A model generated the notes under the pieces. It searched no databases and was not told where the DNA came from. It worked only from the letters and a program-made list of their open reading frames with translations. A DNA stretch of 64,000 bases from Bernardetiaceae bacterium (GTDB taxonomy: Bacteria; Bacteroidota; Bacteroidia; Cytophagales; Thermoflexibacteraceae), in contig JANWWZ010000001.1 of the NCBI GenBank assembly GCA_025057115.1, positions 248,001 through 312,000 on the forward strand, read 5' to 3'. The position numbers were made by a program, and so were the translations under genes. Below, in pieces: positions 54,114 to 63,890 of this stretch. The first letter of the stretch is position 1. Every line of letters starts with the position of its first letter.

Positions 54114-57100
54114 TTATTCAATCACTATCCTGCGTGTTGCTACCAGAGGTCTTTCAAGCAAAGCGTGACTTACTTGCATGCGACACAGGTAAACTCCTGC
54201 AGGCAGGGCTTGCACGCCATTCTGCTCCCAAGTGCGGGTATGAAAACCTGGATTGCATTGTATGCTTTCGCTATAAACTTCCTGACCTATACTGTTAATG
54301 ATACTTAGCCGAATAGTAGCACCTTCTAAACCTTCAGGCAAAGCAAAGTCAAAGTTTACTTGATCATGCGCAGGATTGGGATACACTTGCAAAGAGAAGC
54401 GCTCTACCTGCATTTGCTTTTGGACAAAATTCCAATCTCCGTAAATAATGCGGAAGCGGCGCACAGGTCCTTCGCTTTGAAATACATAGCGGTTGAGTTT
54501 GTTCATCTCCACGTATCGATCAGCATCGCGGTCATGTAAGAATAGCTGGGTACCCTGACCGAAATAACTATTGTCCCACTGGATGGATACCTTGCCACCG
54601 ATGCGATTGGTTTCTATGGTAAACTCCCAAATATACTGGCTGGCTGTAGGTACCACATCTTTGGAAAACTTGGGGTAAAAGTACTCTGGGTGCAAAAAGT
54701 TCACTTCTAAATAATCGCCGAAGCGCGGCAAGGTCATCTCGTCATAGTCATCCTTGTTAGGGCTAGCATCAGTACGCATGCCAAAACCCGCTAGCTGATT
54801 GATGAGCTCGCCGTTTTGCACTTGCAGTGGTACTTCCCAATTAGGGCTGTTGATGGGATTTCGAAGTGCAACAGGTTCAGGCTCTTCTGTTCTACCACTA
54901 TTGATATTGCGATTTTTCAGTACAGGGATTTGAATGCTCATAGCTCGGTCAGCAAACACAAATCCACCGCGAAAACGCCTTAATACATCCTCATCGCGGA
55001 AGGAGCCATTGCTGAAGGTGCGAAGTCTTCCTAATCCAGAAGGGTTGTTGTTAGCAGTGCGTACATCGTTCCAAGAAATATTGAAGTTATACGGGGAGCC
55101 GATTTGGTTCCAGCCTTGCTGCAAATTCATCACGAAAGGATTTTGTTGATTGGCGCGCGCGCCATCTCCTGGTCCAGTATCAATGGTATTAGAAGTAGTT
55201 GACCAAGGTTCGCGCACAATGAGCCAGTATCCTTTGCCCAACAAGATGTTTCGGAAGCCTTCAGGATACTCCAGATTTTGACCATTCTCGTAATGGAATA
55301 GCCGCCAACGCTTGTTGTCGTAACTACCTAGCTCGTTTTCAAATACAGCAAGGGCTTCTTTGTTATCCAAGTTAAGAGGTATGGAAATGATTTGATAATC
55401 CTGCTGAGTAAAGCCAAAGCGAATATCGGGAATGGAGATGCCGCGCGCACTAGAATAACGCACATACGTATAACCTCTCTGCGAACGGGTTGTATTTCCA
55501 GCGCGGTCAAATACTTCAAAGAAGTATTCTACTCCCAACTCGTCAAAATCAGCGCTGGCGATGAAAGCGCGGTACACGTTGTCGGTTAGTACGGCGTCGC
55601 GCTGGCGGAAAGCACTCTCAGGCTGGGTGATTCCTTTAAAGGAGCAAACTACTCGCTGAATGCCTACGTTATCGGTAGCGGTAATAGTAGGAGCGATAGA
55701 TTCAATAGTTTGGCTAAAATCCAGAACAGTGGGGAAGTTCGTGTTAGTAATCACAGGCGGGATGTTATCGATAGCAATGCTAAAAATTCCACTAAGTCCA
55801 AATACAGCAGAGTTAGTGGCTACCGAAACGCGAATGCGGTAGTTAGTTCCTAAAGGAAAATCAGGGGTGATGAGTCGGTTAAAAGTGCCGCTGTTTTCCA
55901 CAGTGCTGGCAATTTCGCGCACTAAAGTTCCATCAGCAGTAACCAAATCAATCCGATGCAGTAGGTTGCCTAAATTGCTTTGCCATACAATATTGTAGCT
56001 AAGTGTACGGAACCATATATCGCCATTAGCAGGAGAAATAACCGTAATTTGAGGTCTGGTAATGCGGAAATCAGCGTTGCTATCGTCAAAGAAGGCAGGA
56101 GCACCAGCGGCACTAATGCGCACGCGGTAATCTGCGCCAGTTTGTAAATTGTCGGGTAGAGTCCAGGCAAATGAACCACCTGTAGCGGAAGGGGTAATGT
56201 TTTGCAGCACTGCACCGCCTTTGAGCAAATCTATCCGAACAGGATTGCCAGCTAAGTTATCTTCCCACGTAATGGTATAGCGGAAGTTGTTGCTAAACCA
56301 AGATTCGCCGCCGTTAGGTGAAATAACTCTGATCTGCGGGCGGGTTATAGTGATGAAGCCAGTATTTTCGTCAAAGCGGGTTTCATCAGTCAGGTTGGTA
56401 ATTCTTATGCGGTAATCGCTACCTGGGATGATGTCAGTAGGCAGGGTCCAGCGGAAGATATTTCCTGATACGTTATTGGCTATATTGCGCACTATTACGC
56501 TTCCACGAACAAGATCTATTCGCACATTGCCAGGTAAATTGCTTATCCAGGTAATATCATAGGTATAGCCTAAGAAAAGTTCTTGTCCACTGGAAGGAGT
56601 AACGAGGGCAAATTGCTGTGCTAGCAATCGGAAATCATTATCACTTACGTCAGAAGCGCGGTTGTCGTCAGTGCGAATTCTGATGCGGTATCCTTCGCTG
56701 CCTAAGCCCAGCGTTGTGGAAGCAATCCATACAAAACTACCTTGCGTAGCTGGCACAGCGGGATTGATAACACCAACGAGTGTATTGTTTTGCAACAGTT
56801 CAATAATCACGTTCCCGCTTGTGATATTAGTTTGCCATTGAATCGTAAAGGAAGTACCTCTTACAATGACTTCTCCACCGTTGGGTGCAACGACGCGAAT
56901 GGTGTCATTGTTAGCAATAGTAAAGGGATTGTCGCTAAAGTCGCGTAAAGTAGAGTCTGCTGTACTGCTAATGCGCACGCGGTAATTATTTGCCAGCGGT
57001 AAAGTTCCTGGAACAGTCCAAGTAAATATTCCCGTGCTGGGTACGCTTGCGGCAATTGTTTGCAAAAAGTTAGTGCCTCTGAAAAGGTCAATTTTGACAT

Positions 57101-58682
57101 TTTCAGGAATGTTGTCCGTCCATGTAATATTGTGGTTGCGCGTGCGGAAAAACGTTTCCCCGCCGTTAGGCACTTGTACAGTAATGGAAGGATCGCCAAT
57201 AATTTCAAAGTTAGCATCGCTTTCGTCTATCGAGCCATTGGCATGAAAAGTGATGCGAATGCGGTAATTATTTGCCAGTGTTACCGTAGGAGGAATCAAC
57301 CAATTAAAAGTGCCACTGTTGGGAATATTGGAAGCCAAATTGAGAATAAGCGTTCCAGCGCGCATGAGGTCTATGGTTACATTGCCTCCTAAGTTGCTTT
57401 CCCATGTGATGGGATAGGTGCGCGTGCGATTGAACACTTCTCCCCCATTAGGCGAGGTAACTCTTCCAAAAGGACCACTAATGTTAAAATTACCTGACGT
57501 AGCTACGTAAATTGGCGTAGTAGCCAGACTTCTCAATCTAATTCGATAACTTCCATCGGGTAGAGTAATGGGAACCGTCCATGTAAAAGAACCTGCTGCA
57601 GCAGGAGTGCTAGCAGAAACGATAGTTGAGTCCGTTCCGTGAAGCAGTACAATGGCTAAATTTCCCGTGAGATTGGTTTCCCAAGTGATGTTGTAATTAG
57701 CTCCTTTTAAGACATTGGTGCCAGTGGAAGGAGTATTGAGAATTAAGTAATTGCCGATGATAAAATTAGGCGAAGTAACTGTTGCGGTGGGATCGGAGTT
57801 ATTAGTCAGGCGAATTTGATAGTCGTTACCGTCTGCTAGGGTATTAGGAACGGTCCAAGAAAAAGGATTGACGCTTGTACCTAAGCTAATAGTAGATACT
57901 AGCACTCCTGCTTTTAATAAATCGATGCGGAAGTTACCTGAAAGGCTTGTTTGCCATTGAATTTGTTGAGTAGTCCCGCGTTGCCATTTAGAAGTAGCAG
58001 TAGGAGAAAGGATGCGCAGCACTCGCCCAATCATAAAGTCATCGGCGCTAACTGCATTGACAAAAGGGTCTGCTACACTACTGATGCGAATGCGATAGGT
58101 GTGGTCATCAGGTAACCCAGCATCCACATTCCACAGTTCGGAACCATCATTAGGAGTAGCGTTAAACAGTACGCTTTGCACTACATTGCCTCGTAGTAAT
58201 TCTATGCGCACATTTTGCGTAGCGGGTAAGTTAACACTTGTCCAGGTTATCATGTAAGCCCCAGGCTTTGGAATAGCTTGCCCTCCATTAGGTTGGGTGA
58301 TACTGATGCTTCTACCCCCTGTGATGGAGAAAGTCCCATCGCTAAAGTCGCTTTCTGCTGATGCGGTAGCACGCCGAACGCGAATCCGATAATCATTGCG
58401 GCTAGCAATCGTACCAGGAATGGTCCATGCAAAAGGACTTGCTGTAATGCTACTAGGAGTAAGTGTTTGATAAAGCTCACCTCCAGCAAACAATTCTAAT
58501 ACAAACACGTCGTTAGCCGGACCTCCAGGAGTAAAACTAAAGGTAATATTTATAGTACTTCCAGCGGTTAGCGTTTCCCCGCCGTTGGGATAGGTTAACG
58601 TTACAGGTTGTGATAATGCAATCAATGGCAATAGCAAAAGCAACCACGTTGCTAGAGTGCTGAGTATCTTTTTCATAGGCAT
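54114..58682 (-). CDS. Giant secreted protein with ten Ig-like repeats and T9SS type A sorting domain
   Basis: A 1522-residue protein. Signal peptide MPMKKILSTLATWLLLLLPL, then ten tandem repeats of about 94 residues (about 24-970). Each has the pattern PNGGE...I-TW-SN--G-V-IDL, a central TW/FxWTVP strand and -YRIRIS--, ending in FxI. This is the Kre9/Knh1-like (Ser-Thr-rich surface glycoprotein) domain. A middle part follows with FEVFDRAGNTTRS and a C-terminal domain (about 1080-1410) with repeated aromatic strands. The last 90 residues are a T9SS sorting signal: LQVYPNPAHDQVNFDF, LPAGVYLCRM and the final RRIVIE. The protein should pass the outer membrane by the T9SS and be anchored or released as an adhesin-like surface protein. 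Its binding target is unknown. It is co-directional with the gene 55 bases upstream. Confidence 0.92.
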   Translation of the reverse strand: MPMKKILSTLATWLLLLLPLIALSQPVTLTYPNGGETLTAGSTINITFSFTPGGPANDVFVLELFAGGELYQTLTPSSITASPFAWTIPGTIASRNDYRIRVRRATASAESDFSDGTFSITGGRSISITQPNGGQAIPKPGAYMITWTSVNLPATQNVRIELLRGNVVQSVLFNATPNDGSELWNVDAGLPDDHTYRIRISSVADPFVNAVSADDFMIGRVLRILSPTATSKWQRGTTQQIQWQTSLSGNFRIDLLKAGVLVSTISLGTSVNPFSWTVPNTLADGNDYQIRLTNNSDPTATVTSPNFIIGNYLILNTPSTGTNVLKGANYNITWETNLTGNLAIVLLHGTDSTIVSASTPAAAGSFTWTVPITLPDGSYRIRLRSLATTPIYVATSGNFNISGPFGRVTSPNGGEVFNRTRTYPITWESNLGGNVTIDLMRAGTLILNLASNIPNSGTFNWLIPPTVTLANNYRIRITFHANGSIDESDANFEIIGDPSITVQVPNGGETFFRTRNHNITWTDNIPENVKIDLFRGTNFLQTIAASVPSTGIFTWTVPGTLPLANNYRVRISSTADSTLRDFSDNPFTIANNDTIRVVAPNGGEVIVRGTSFTIQWQTNITSGNVIIELLQNNTLVGVINPAVPATQGSFVWIASTTLGLGSEGYRIRIRTDDNRASDVSDNDFRLLAQQFALVTPSSGQELFLGYTYDITWISNLPGNVRIDLVRGSVIVRNIANNVSGNIFRWTLPTDIIPGSDYRIRITNLTDETRFDENTGFITITRPQIRVISPNGGESWFSNNFRYTITWEDNLAGNPVRIDLLKGGAVLQNITPSATGGSFAWTLPDNLQTGADYRVRISAAGAPAFFDDSNADFRITRPQITVISPANGDIWFRTLSYNIVWQSNLGNLLHRIDLVTADGTLVREIASTVENSGTFNRLITPDFPLGTNYRIRVSVATNSAVFGLSGIFSIAIDNIPPVITNTNFPTVLDFSQTIESIAPTITATDNVGIQRVVCSFKGITQPESAFRQRDAVLTDNVYRAFIASADFDELGVEYFFEVFDRAGNTTRSQRGYTYVRYSSARGISIPDIRFGFTQQDYQIISIPLNLDNKEALAVFENELGSYDNKRWRLFHYENGQNLEYPEGFRNILLGKGYWLIVREPWSTTSNTIDTGPGDGARANQQNPFVMNLQQGWNQIGSPYNFNISWNDVRTANNNPSGLGRLRTFSNGSFRDEDVLRRFRGGFVFADRAMSIQIPVLKNRNINSGRTEEPEPVALRNPINSPNWEVPLQVQNGELINQLAGFGMRTDASPNKDDYDEMTLPRFGDYLEVNFLHPEYFYPKFSKDVVPTASQYIWEFTIETNRIGGKVSIQWDNSYFGQGTQLFLHDRDADRYVEMNKLNRYVFQSEGPVRRFRIIYGDWNFVQKQMQVERFSLQVYPNPAHDQVNFDFALPEGLEGATIRLSIINSIGQEVYSESIQCNPGFHTRTWEQNGVQALPAGVYLCRMQVSHALLERPLVATRRIVIE

Positions 58683-58737
58683 ATTTGATTGGTTTTTAGT
58701 TTCAACTCACAACAAGTAAAGTCAAATCAGTAAGAAA

Positions 58738-59271
58738 TCAGGGACCCTCCGGCAAAGGTGGTTCAGGCAAGGGCTTAGTTTTGGGTTTGGCAAGTTGGAT
58801 ACCTAAAAAAGAGAGGCCAGTAGCTAGCAGCAAGCCGCCAACTGCCCATAGATATATGCGTTTGCTCTTCTTGTCAGCTTTAAAAGTAAGCAAATTGGTT
58901 TTGCCTTGTACTTCACTATAACTGGTTGATTGTACCACGATGCGATAGTTGCTTCCTTTGGCAAGCGTGGAAGGAACTTTCCAAATGATGCTATTGGTAC
59001 CACGGCGGCTAGGAACCTTGTACTCGATGGTAGCAAAAAGCATCTCATTTCGGTAGAGTTCTATTTGTACTGTGTCGTTAAAGTTAGTTGTCCAGGTAAT
59101 TATCTGCTCTTTGCCAAGAAAGACTACTTCTTGAGGTTGTTCGATGCGAATTATCTTTGAGCTGTCAGAAAGGGCAAAAGTTTTACAAAACAAAGGTTTG
59201 GCAGCACGGGAGTGAACACACAATAACGATCCCATCGTTACTGCCAGTAGTAACTTTGACTTCATAAGCAT
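58738..59271 (-). CDS. Membrane-anchored single copy of the same Ig-like repeat
   Basis: A 177-residue protein with signal peptide MLMKSKLLLAVTMGSLLCVHSRA (an in-frame ATG at 59265 is possible). One repeat of the type in the giant neighbour follows: IRIEQPQEVVFLGKEQIITW, VQIELYRNEMLFATIEY, NSIIWKVPSTLAKGSNYRIV. A single membrane helix (LWAVGGLLLATGLSFLGIQL) and a short proline-rich tail, KPLPEPPLPEGP, complete it. The exported repeat would face the periplasm and the tail the cytoplasm, or the reverse if the signal is uncleaved. It precedes the giant gene by 55 bases on the same strand and is probably in the same operon. I find no known family for the whole. Confidence 0.8.
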   Translation of the reverse strand: MLMKSKLLLAVTMGSLLCVHSRAAKPLFCKTFALSDSSKIIRIEQPQEVVFLGKEQIITWTTNFNDTVQIELYRNEMLFATIEYKVPSRRGTNSIIWKVPSTLAKGSNYRIVVQSTSYSEVQGKTNLLTFKADKKSKRIYLWAVGGLLLATGLSFLGIQLAKPKTKPLPEPPLPEGP

Positions 59272-59734
59272 CTAAAAATTTTTTGGTAAAATAATGCAAC
59301 TTACAAGTGAGATAGTGGACCTATTCCATTTAATACGCAACCCTTCATCAAAAGGATACGTCAAATGCTTTGCGGTATGGGATTGAAAAATACCAAATTT
59401 TCATGATTTTGTGCTTTTTAACAGCAAATTGAGCCATAATATAGTTTAAACCATCTTAAGTATCTAATGCGTAAGCTTCGACATTTTCATTTTGCAATTC
59501 CTTAGAATAGAAACTCTCGAGCTTTTCCAGCATCTGGCTTTTGGTGCCAGGTCATTCTACAAACGGCTTGACTTTTAGCATATTGCATGGTTTCCACTTG
59601 CAAAAGTGCAAATCTCAAAGTAAAGTTTTGAAATTGATAGTTTCAGTTGTAAGTCAATAGCTAAGTTACTTTAGCAAATCAAGACTTACTTGCTGCTACT
59701 GCTTTGAGCAACAGCAAGTAAATTTAATTCAACA
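59272..59734. other. Intergenic region with one clear hairpin
   Basis: A 463-base space between two minus-strand genes. A perfect 10-bp inverted repeat TTACTTGCTG (59686-59695) / CAGCAAGTAA (59712-59721) lies 14 bases after the stop of the ATP-grasp gene and may end its transcript, though no clean T-run follows. A smaller hairpin, CTGGC...GCCAG, lies near 59535-59551. I see no gene or RNA in the rest. Confidence 0.5.
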
Positions 59735-60952
59735 TCAATGAGTTGGTTTCTCGGCAGGCGGCAAGGATACAAAAAAGTCTTGGTAAAATCGCTGTGCGTA
59801 GTTTTCCAACAGTTCAACTACTCTTGCCAGTTTTTCAGAACGTACAATGAGTCCTGCATGGTGAGGCATTTGAAGCCGCCAAACAATCTCGGGATCGTTG
59901 TAGGCGCTTGTGTCTGGGTGTTCTTGCTTGGCAAGAGAGAGGATAATGCCTGCATATAACTGAGTAATAGTAGGTAACTCATAGCGTTCTCCTTTGCGGC
60001 GAGTCTCAATCTTAGCCCACTCAGACCAAAGATTAATCCCCGAAGAGGCTTCTATCATTTCCACTAAATGGGCACCTCCTACGCGTGCTGAAGTTTCCAA
60101 AAAATAAAATTTGCCATCAGCAGCTGATTTAATAAATTCAGTGTGAGAAGCTCCGCGTTTCATGCCTAGAGCTCTGAGTACTTTTTTATTAAGCTTGAGC
60201 AATGCTTTTTCGTCTTTGCTGCCAAATTCCAAGGTATATGAGCGAAATACACGACCTTCGTGTGCCACTTCCATTGGTGGATTCATGTAGCGGCTAGCGC
60301 GTGCAAAAATGACTTTGTCGCCATCTATCAAAGAATCAACGTGATATACTTCACCAGGTATAAAACTCTCCAGTAAATAAGTGTGTTGCCTATCACCAAG
60401 CGCTTCCAGTTCTGCCCATAATTGGTTAGGGTCGTGAATTTTTTTAATTCCTGTAGCTGAAGCAGCGGAACGCGGTTTGAGTAACCAAGGAGCAGGAGTA
60501 GCAGCGGTAAAATTGCGCAATTCATCGTGGTTAAATGTAGGGCAGAAGGGAGGTACTTGGATGCCTTCTTCAGCTGCTTGCATGCGCATGGCTAATTTAT
60601 CGCGAAAGTAGCGCGCCCGCGTTTGACCCATGCCTGGAATGCGAAACTCTTCTCGTATGTGAGCCGCTTTTTCTACATCGTAATCGTCTAAAGCTACTAC
60701 TCGGTCAATTTTTCGGGATCGAAATAAATATGCTATCCCGCGTATGACCTCATCCATGTTCCAATTATCTGAGTCCTGAGGTACGTAATAAATTTCATCG
60801 ATGCTTTCGCGGGGCCATTCTTTATGCTCTAGTTTTTTTGCCGTTATCAAAATTACGTAGCAGCCTAAGGCTTTTGCAGTGCGCAAAAACTGAGTGCCTT
60901 TAAAGTAACAAGTGATGCACAAAATGGTCATTGGTTGTTGATGAAGGTTCAT
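59735..60952 (-). CDS. ATP-grasp domain enzyme
   Basis: A 405-residue cytoplasmic protein with an N-terminal Rossmann-like part (MTILCITCYFKGTQFLRTAK), the pre-ATP-grasp loop RDKLAMRMQAAEEGIQVPPF, the ATP-grasp core (PWLLKPRSAASATGIKKI, LLESFIPGEVYHVDSLIDGD) and the metal-binding FYFLETSARVGGAHLVEMIE. ATP-grasp enzymes join an acid to an amine or thiol with ATP; the closest types are carboxylate-amine ligases and biotin-carboxylase-like proteins. No neighbouring gene reveals the substrate. I chose the start MNLHQQPMTIL at 60952; 60931 (MTILCIT) and 61018 are alternatives. Confidence 0.85.
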   Translation of the reverse strand: MNLHQQPMTILCITCYFKGTQFLRTAKALGCYVILITAKKLEHKEWPRESIDEIYYVPQDSDNWNMDEVIRGIAYLFRSRKIDRVVALDDYDVEKAAHIREEFRIPGMGQTRARYFRDKLAMRMQAAEEGIQVPPFCPTFNHDELRNFTAATPAPWLLKPRSAASATGIKKIHDPNQLWAELEALGDRQHTYLLESFIPGEVYHVDSLIDGDKVIFARASRYMNPPMEVAHEGRVFRSYTLEFGSKDEKALLKLNKKVLRALGMKRGASHTEFIKSAADGKFYFLETSARVGGAHLVEMIEASSGINLWSEWAKIETRRKGERYELPTITQLYAGIILSLAKQEHPDTSAYNDPEIVWRLQMPHHAGLIVRSEKLARVVELLENYAQRFYQDFFVSLPPAEKPTH

Positions 60953-61086
60953 AAGTGGGCTATTTTGCATATAACTTGGGTAAGTTAAACAAAGTGCCGA
61001 GAATTTTAACGCCCTCAATCTAATTTTGCTGGCAAAAACTGAGAAGGTTTTTCATTCGTTTTACTACTGATTAAACTAAAACTACT

Positions 61087-61701
61087 ATGAACGCCCCTTT
61101 ATACATTAAACCCAAAAACAGCGGCACTAAGCAACTCTTCCAGCATCCCGTTTTAGAACGCCTTACCCGCACTCACATCGCCGTGCCTATTAGTTTGTTT
61201 GTAACCATTGCCATAGTTTTGGTCTACTACGGTGCCACTTACACCGACTTAAGCATTGGGCAACTAATGGGATTGTTTTTCACAGGCGTGGTTGTGTTTT
61301 CATTTGTGGAATACAATGTGCATCGGTATGTATTTCACATGGCTACTGACACGCCGCGCAAGGCAAAAATTCAATATACTATGCATGGAGTGCACCATGA
61401 GTATCCTAAAGACAAGTCGCGTTTGGCGATGCCTCCCGTGCTGAGCTTTACAATTGCTGTTATACTAGCGGGCATTCTATACTTTTTAATGGGCAAATAT
61501 ATGTTTGGCTTTTTGCCTGGCTTTTTGGTAGGGTATTCCGCTTACTTATTTATCCACTATGCCGTACATGCCTTTGCGCCACCAAAGAACTTTTTGAAAA
61601 TATTGTGGATTCATCACGGCATTCATCACTACAAAGATGCAAATAAAGCTTTTGGCGTTTCTTCTCCGTTGTGGGATTGGGTATTCCGCACTATGCCTTG
61701 A
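61087..61701 (+). CDS. Fatty acid hydroxylase / sterol desaturase family protein
   Basis: A 204-residue integral membrane di-iron enzyme. The histidine clusters are NVHRYVFH (about 80-87), MHGVHHEYPKDKSRLAMPP (about 98-116), HYAVH (about 158-162) and IHHGIHHYK. The order and the HEYPxDxxRLxMPP block match fatty-acid 2-hydroxylases of the FA2H/Scs7 type, so it may hydroxylate membrane lipid acyl chains, such as sphingolipid- or sulfonolipid-like lipids known from Bacteroidota. The exact substrate is not visible. It is a single gene followed by a terminator, divergent from the ATP-grasp gene. Confidence 0.92.
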   Translation: MNAPLYIKPKNSGTKQLFQHPVLERLTRTHIAVPISLFVTIAIVLVYYGATYTDLSIGQLMGLFFTGVVVFSFVEYNVHRYVFHMATDTPRKAKIQYTMHGVHHEYPKDKSRLAMPPVLSFTIAVILAGILYFLMGKYMFGFLPGFLVGYSAYLFIHYAVHAFAPPKNFLKILWIHHGIHHYKDANKAFGVSSPLWDWVFRTMP

Positions 61702-61708
61702 ACAAATT

Positions 61709-61747
61709 GCTCCCATCTAGAGACTGTCTGATGGGAGCTTTTATTTT
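61709..61747. terminator. Terminator after fatty acid hydroxylase
   Basis: A perfect 9-bp stem GCTCCCATC (61709-61717) / GATGGGAGC (61730-61738) is followed by TTTTATTTT. It sits at the stop of the convergent gene at 61747. Confidence 0.9.
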
Positions 61748-62535
61748 CAGTTGCTTTGCTTGTGACCTGACTGCTGACCAAAAAGTTTGTTGTAAAACTC
61801 AATTGCTGCTATTAAATCTGTAGGCTTGGCAAAATCGGGTTTGTCTCTTTTTAGATAAGCCTCGAACTCTTTGTTTGGGGGTAAGGCTTTAAGCAAACTT
61901 TTGTAACTTTTTTTAATTTTTGCTAGCTTTCTCTCAGGGTTGACTATATAAAAATCTACTCGGGAAATAAATTTGTCATAGTACCTTCCAGTGCTCTGAG
62001 CTTTGTTGATATCAGAAGGCAAGAAGAGGCGCGTGTGATGGGCAATAAGGCTGTAAGTGCCTTCATGCAAAACTTGACAAAATTTATCACTATTTTTCTC
62101 GCCTATAGCAAAGCGGCGAAATACGTGTCTGTTTCCACTGGAGTCTTGCAAAACAAACTGGCTGATGGCTGAAAGGTCTGCCATTAGCGAATCTCCTACT
62201 TGGTTATGCAAAATGAAGAGGGCTTGCTTTTGATAAACATTGAATTTTGTAGGAACGTGCTTCAATACTGTGCCATCTTTGAGGTAAATATCTGCTGGCA
62301 GCCAATAGGGAAATACGTAAGGAGAACCTTGATAAATTTTTCTGCGGTTGTCAAAAGTGCGCATCATCATGTTAGTGCCGCGGTTGAGAGTACCGTCATT
62401 AGCAAATAATTTTCGCAAATCGTTGTCAAAACTCACAGCTTGGACTGCTTGCCTGGCTTGAGAGGGCTCCTCTTGGGCTTGAGATAGTTGGACAAAGCCC
62501 AGAAAGAGAATCATTATCGCTCGATAGAATTTCAT
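61747..62535 (-). CDS. Unknown exported protein
   Basis: A 262-residue protein with signal peptide MKFYRAIMILFLGFVQLSQA (start 62535; an ATG at 62577 would add 14 residues in front). The mature part alternates beta strands with basic and acidic loops (GSPYVFPYWLPADIYLKDGT, KFNVYQKQALFILHNQVGDS) and ends in a helical, lysine-rich region (LAKIKKSYKSLLKALPPNKE). It is probably periplasmic. I know no family or motif. It converges with the fatty acid hydroxylase. Confidence 0.75.
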   Translation of the reverse strand: MKFYRAIMILFLGFVQLSQAQEEPSQARQAVQAVSFDNDLRKLFANDGTLNRGTNMMMRTFDNRRKIYQGSPYVFPYWLPADIYLKDGTVLKHVPTKFNVYQKQALFILHNQVGDSLMADLSAISQFVLQDSSGNRHVFRRFAIGEKNSDKFCQVLHEGTYSLIAHHTRLFLPSDINKAQSTGRYYDKFISRVDFYIVNPERKLAKIKKSYKSLLKALPPNKEFEAYLKRDKPDFAKPTDLIAAIEFYNKLFGQQSGHKQSN

Positions 62536-62720
62536 ACCCCATGTTAACTTAACCGCTACCTTGAACATGCAAGCCACTAACTACAAAGAAAATAATGTTC
62601 ATCTAAATGTCATAGAACCAGGTTGGATAAGCAGCAAGCGCAAGATCTAATTGCAATTTGCCGCAGCAAGATAAACTTATTGATAAATCGGATTACTTTG
62701 TACATTGCACAGGCAGTTGC

Positions 62721-63890
62721 ATGAATATGTTTACTTCTCAACACTATAGGCGCTTTGCTCAGCTAGAGACGCCGTTTTACTACTACGACCTTGCCTTGCT
62801 TGAAAAAACTCTCCAAGTAGCGGATTTATATGCTAGCAAATATGGATTTCACATCCACTATGCCTTGAAAGCCAATGCAAATTTTGAAATTCTTCAACCG
62901 ATTGTGAAAGCGGGTTTTGGCGCTGATTGCGTCAGTGGCAATGAGGTCAAACGAGCTGTAGAGGCAGGTTTTCCGCCAGAGAAAATTGTCTTTGCTGGAG
63001 TGGGAAAATCAGACAGGGAAATTTTGATTGGCCTTTCAGAAAATATTTTTTGCTTCAATGTTGAATCTATTGAAGAATTGCAAGTAATTGATGCATTGGC
63101 TGCACAAGTAGGCACCACTGCGCGCCTAGCCTTGCGCGTTAACCCTTTGGTAGAGGTAAATACTCATCAGTACATTACTACAGGAACGGCAGAAAACAAA
63201 TTTGGCATCCCACCACGAGATTTTGATTCATTGCTTGCCTTGCTTCCAAAGCTAAGCCATTTGCAAATAGTGGGATTGCATATGCACATCGGTTCGCAAA
63301 TTTGCCAAATGAATAATTTCCGAGATGCTTGCCAAAAATTCAATGAAATTCGCCGATGGTTTGAGCAACACGGATTGCATTTCGCCCACCTGAACGTAGG
63401 CGGCGGACTAGGAGTAGATTACCACCATCCAGATCAAAACCCGATTGCTGATTTTGAAAATTATTTTGACACTTTCAATCGTTACTTAGAGCGCCAGCCT
63501 GGTCAGCAAGTGCATTTTGAACTAGGACGGGCTTTGGTAGCCCAATGTGGCAGTCTGATTACTCGCGTTCTGTATGTCAAACAAGGACAGACCAAACACT
63601 TTGCCATCGTAGATGCTGGCATGACCGAGCTCATCCGACCTGCCTTGTATCAAGCCTATCACAAAATCGAACTTTTGGATCCCTTCCATGGCAACCGCTC
63701 TTTGCAAACTTATGACATAGTAGGACCTGTGTGTGAATCTTCCGATTTTTTGGGCAAAGCAATAACCTTGCCCCAACTCCAACGGGGCGACTTGCTGGCG
63801 ATTCGCACAGCAGGGGCTTATGGTCAGGTAATGGCTTCTGCTTACAATTTGCGCGACAAAGTGCCTGCTATCTATGAAAACCAACCCTAA
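62721..63890 (+). CDS. lysA: Diaminopimelate decarboxylase
   Basis: A 389-residue PLP enzyme, the last step from meso-diaminopimelate to lysine. The PLP-binding lysine is in HYALKANANFEIL. Other family blocks are VSGNEVKRAVEAGF, FGIPPRDFDSL, GLHMHIGSQI, NVGGGLGVDY and GPVCESSDFLGK with the catalytic Cys; ELGRALVAQCGSL follows the group III decarboxylase pattern. I chose MNMFTSQHYRRFAQLETPFY at 62721; the Met at 62727 is equal, while an ATG at 62658 adds a non-conserved 21 residues. A weak hairpin lies 10 bases after the stop. Confidence 0.95.
   Translation: MNMFTSQHYRRFAQLETPFYYYDLALLEKTLQVADLYASKYGFHIHYALKANANFEILQPIVKAGFGADCVSGNEVKRAVEAGFPPEKIVFAGVGKSDREILIGLSENIFCFNVESIEELQVIDALAAQVGTTARLALRVNPLVEVNTHQYITTGTAENKFGIPPRDFDSLLALLPKLSHLQIVGLHMHIGSQICQMNNFRDACQKFNEIRRWFEQHGLHFAHLNVGGGLGVDYHHPDQNPIADFENYFDTFNRYLERQPGQQVHFELGRALVAQCGSLITRVLYVKQGQTKHFAIVDAGMTELIRPALYQAYHKIELLDPFHGNRSLQTYDIVGPVCESSDFLGKAITLPQLQRGDLLAIRTAGAYGQVMASAYNLRDKVPAIYENQP

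Noticed and set aside
55775-58610. Regular repeats of about 283 bases that could suggest a CRISPR or satellite array
   Set aside because: The repeats are divergent at DNA level, keep an open frame and encode a known protein domain; they are coding.
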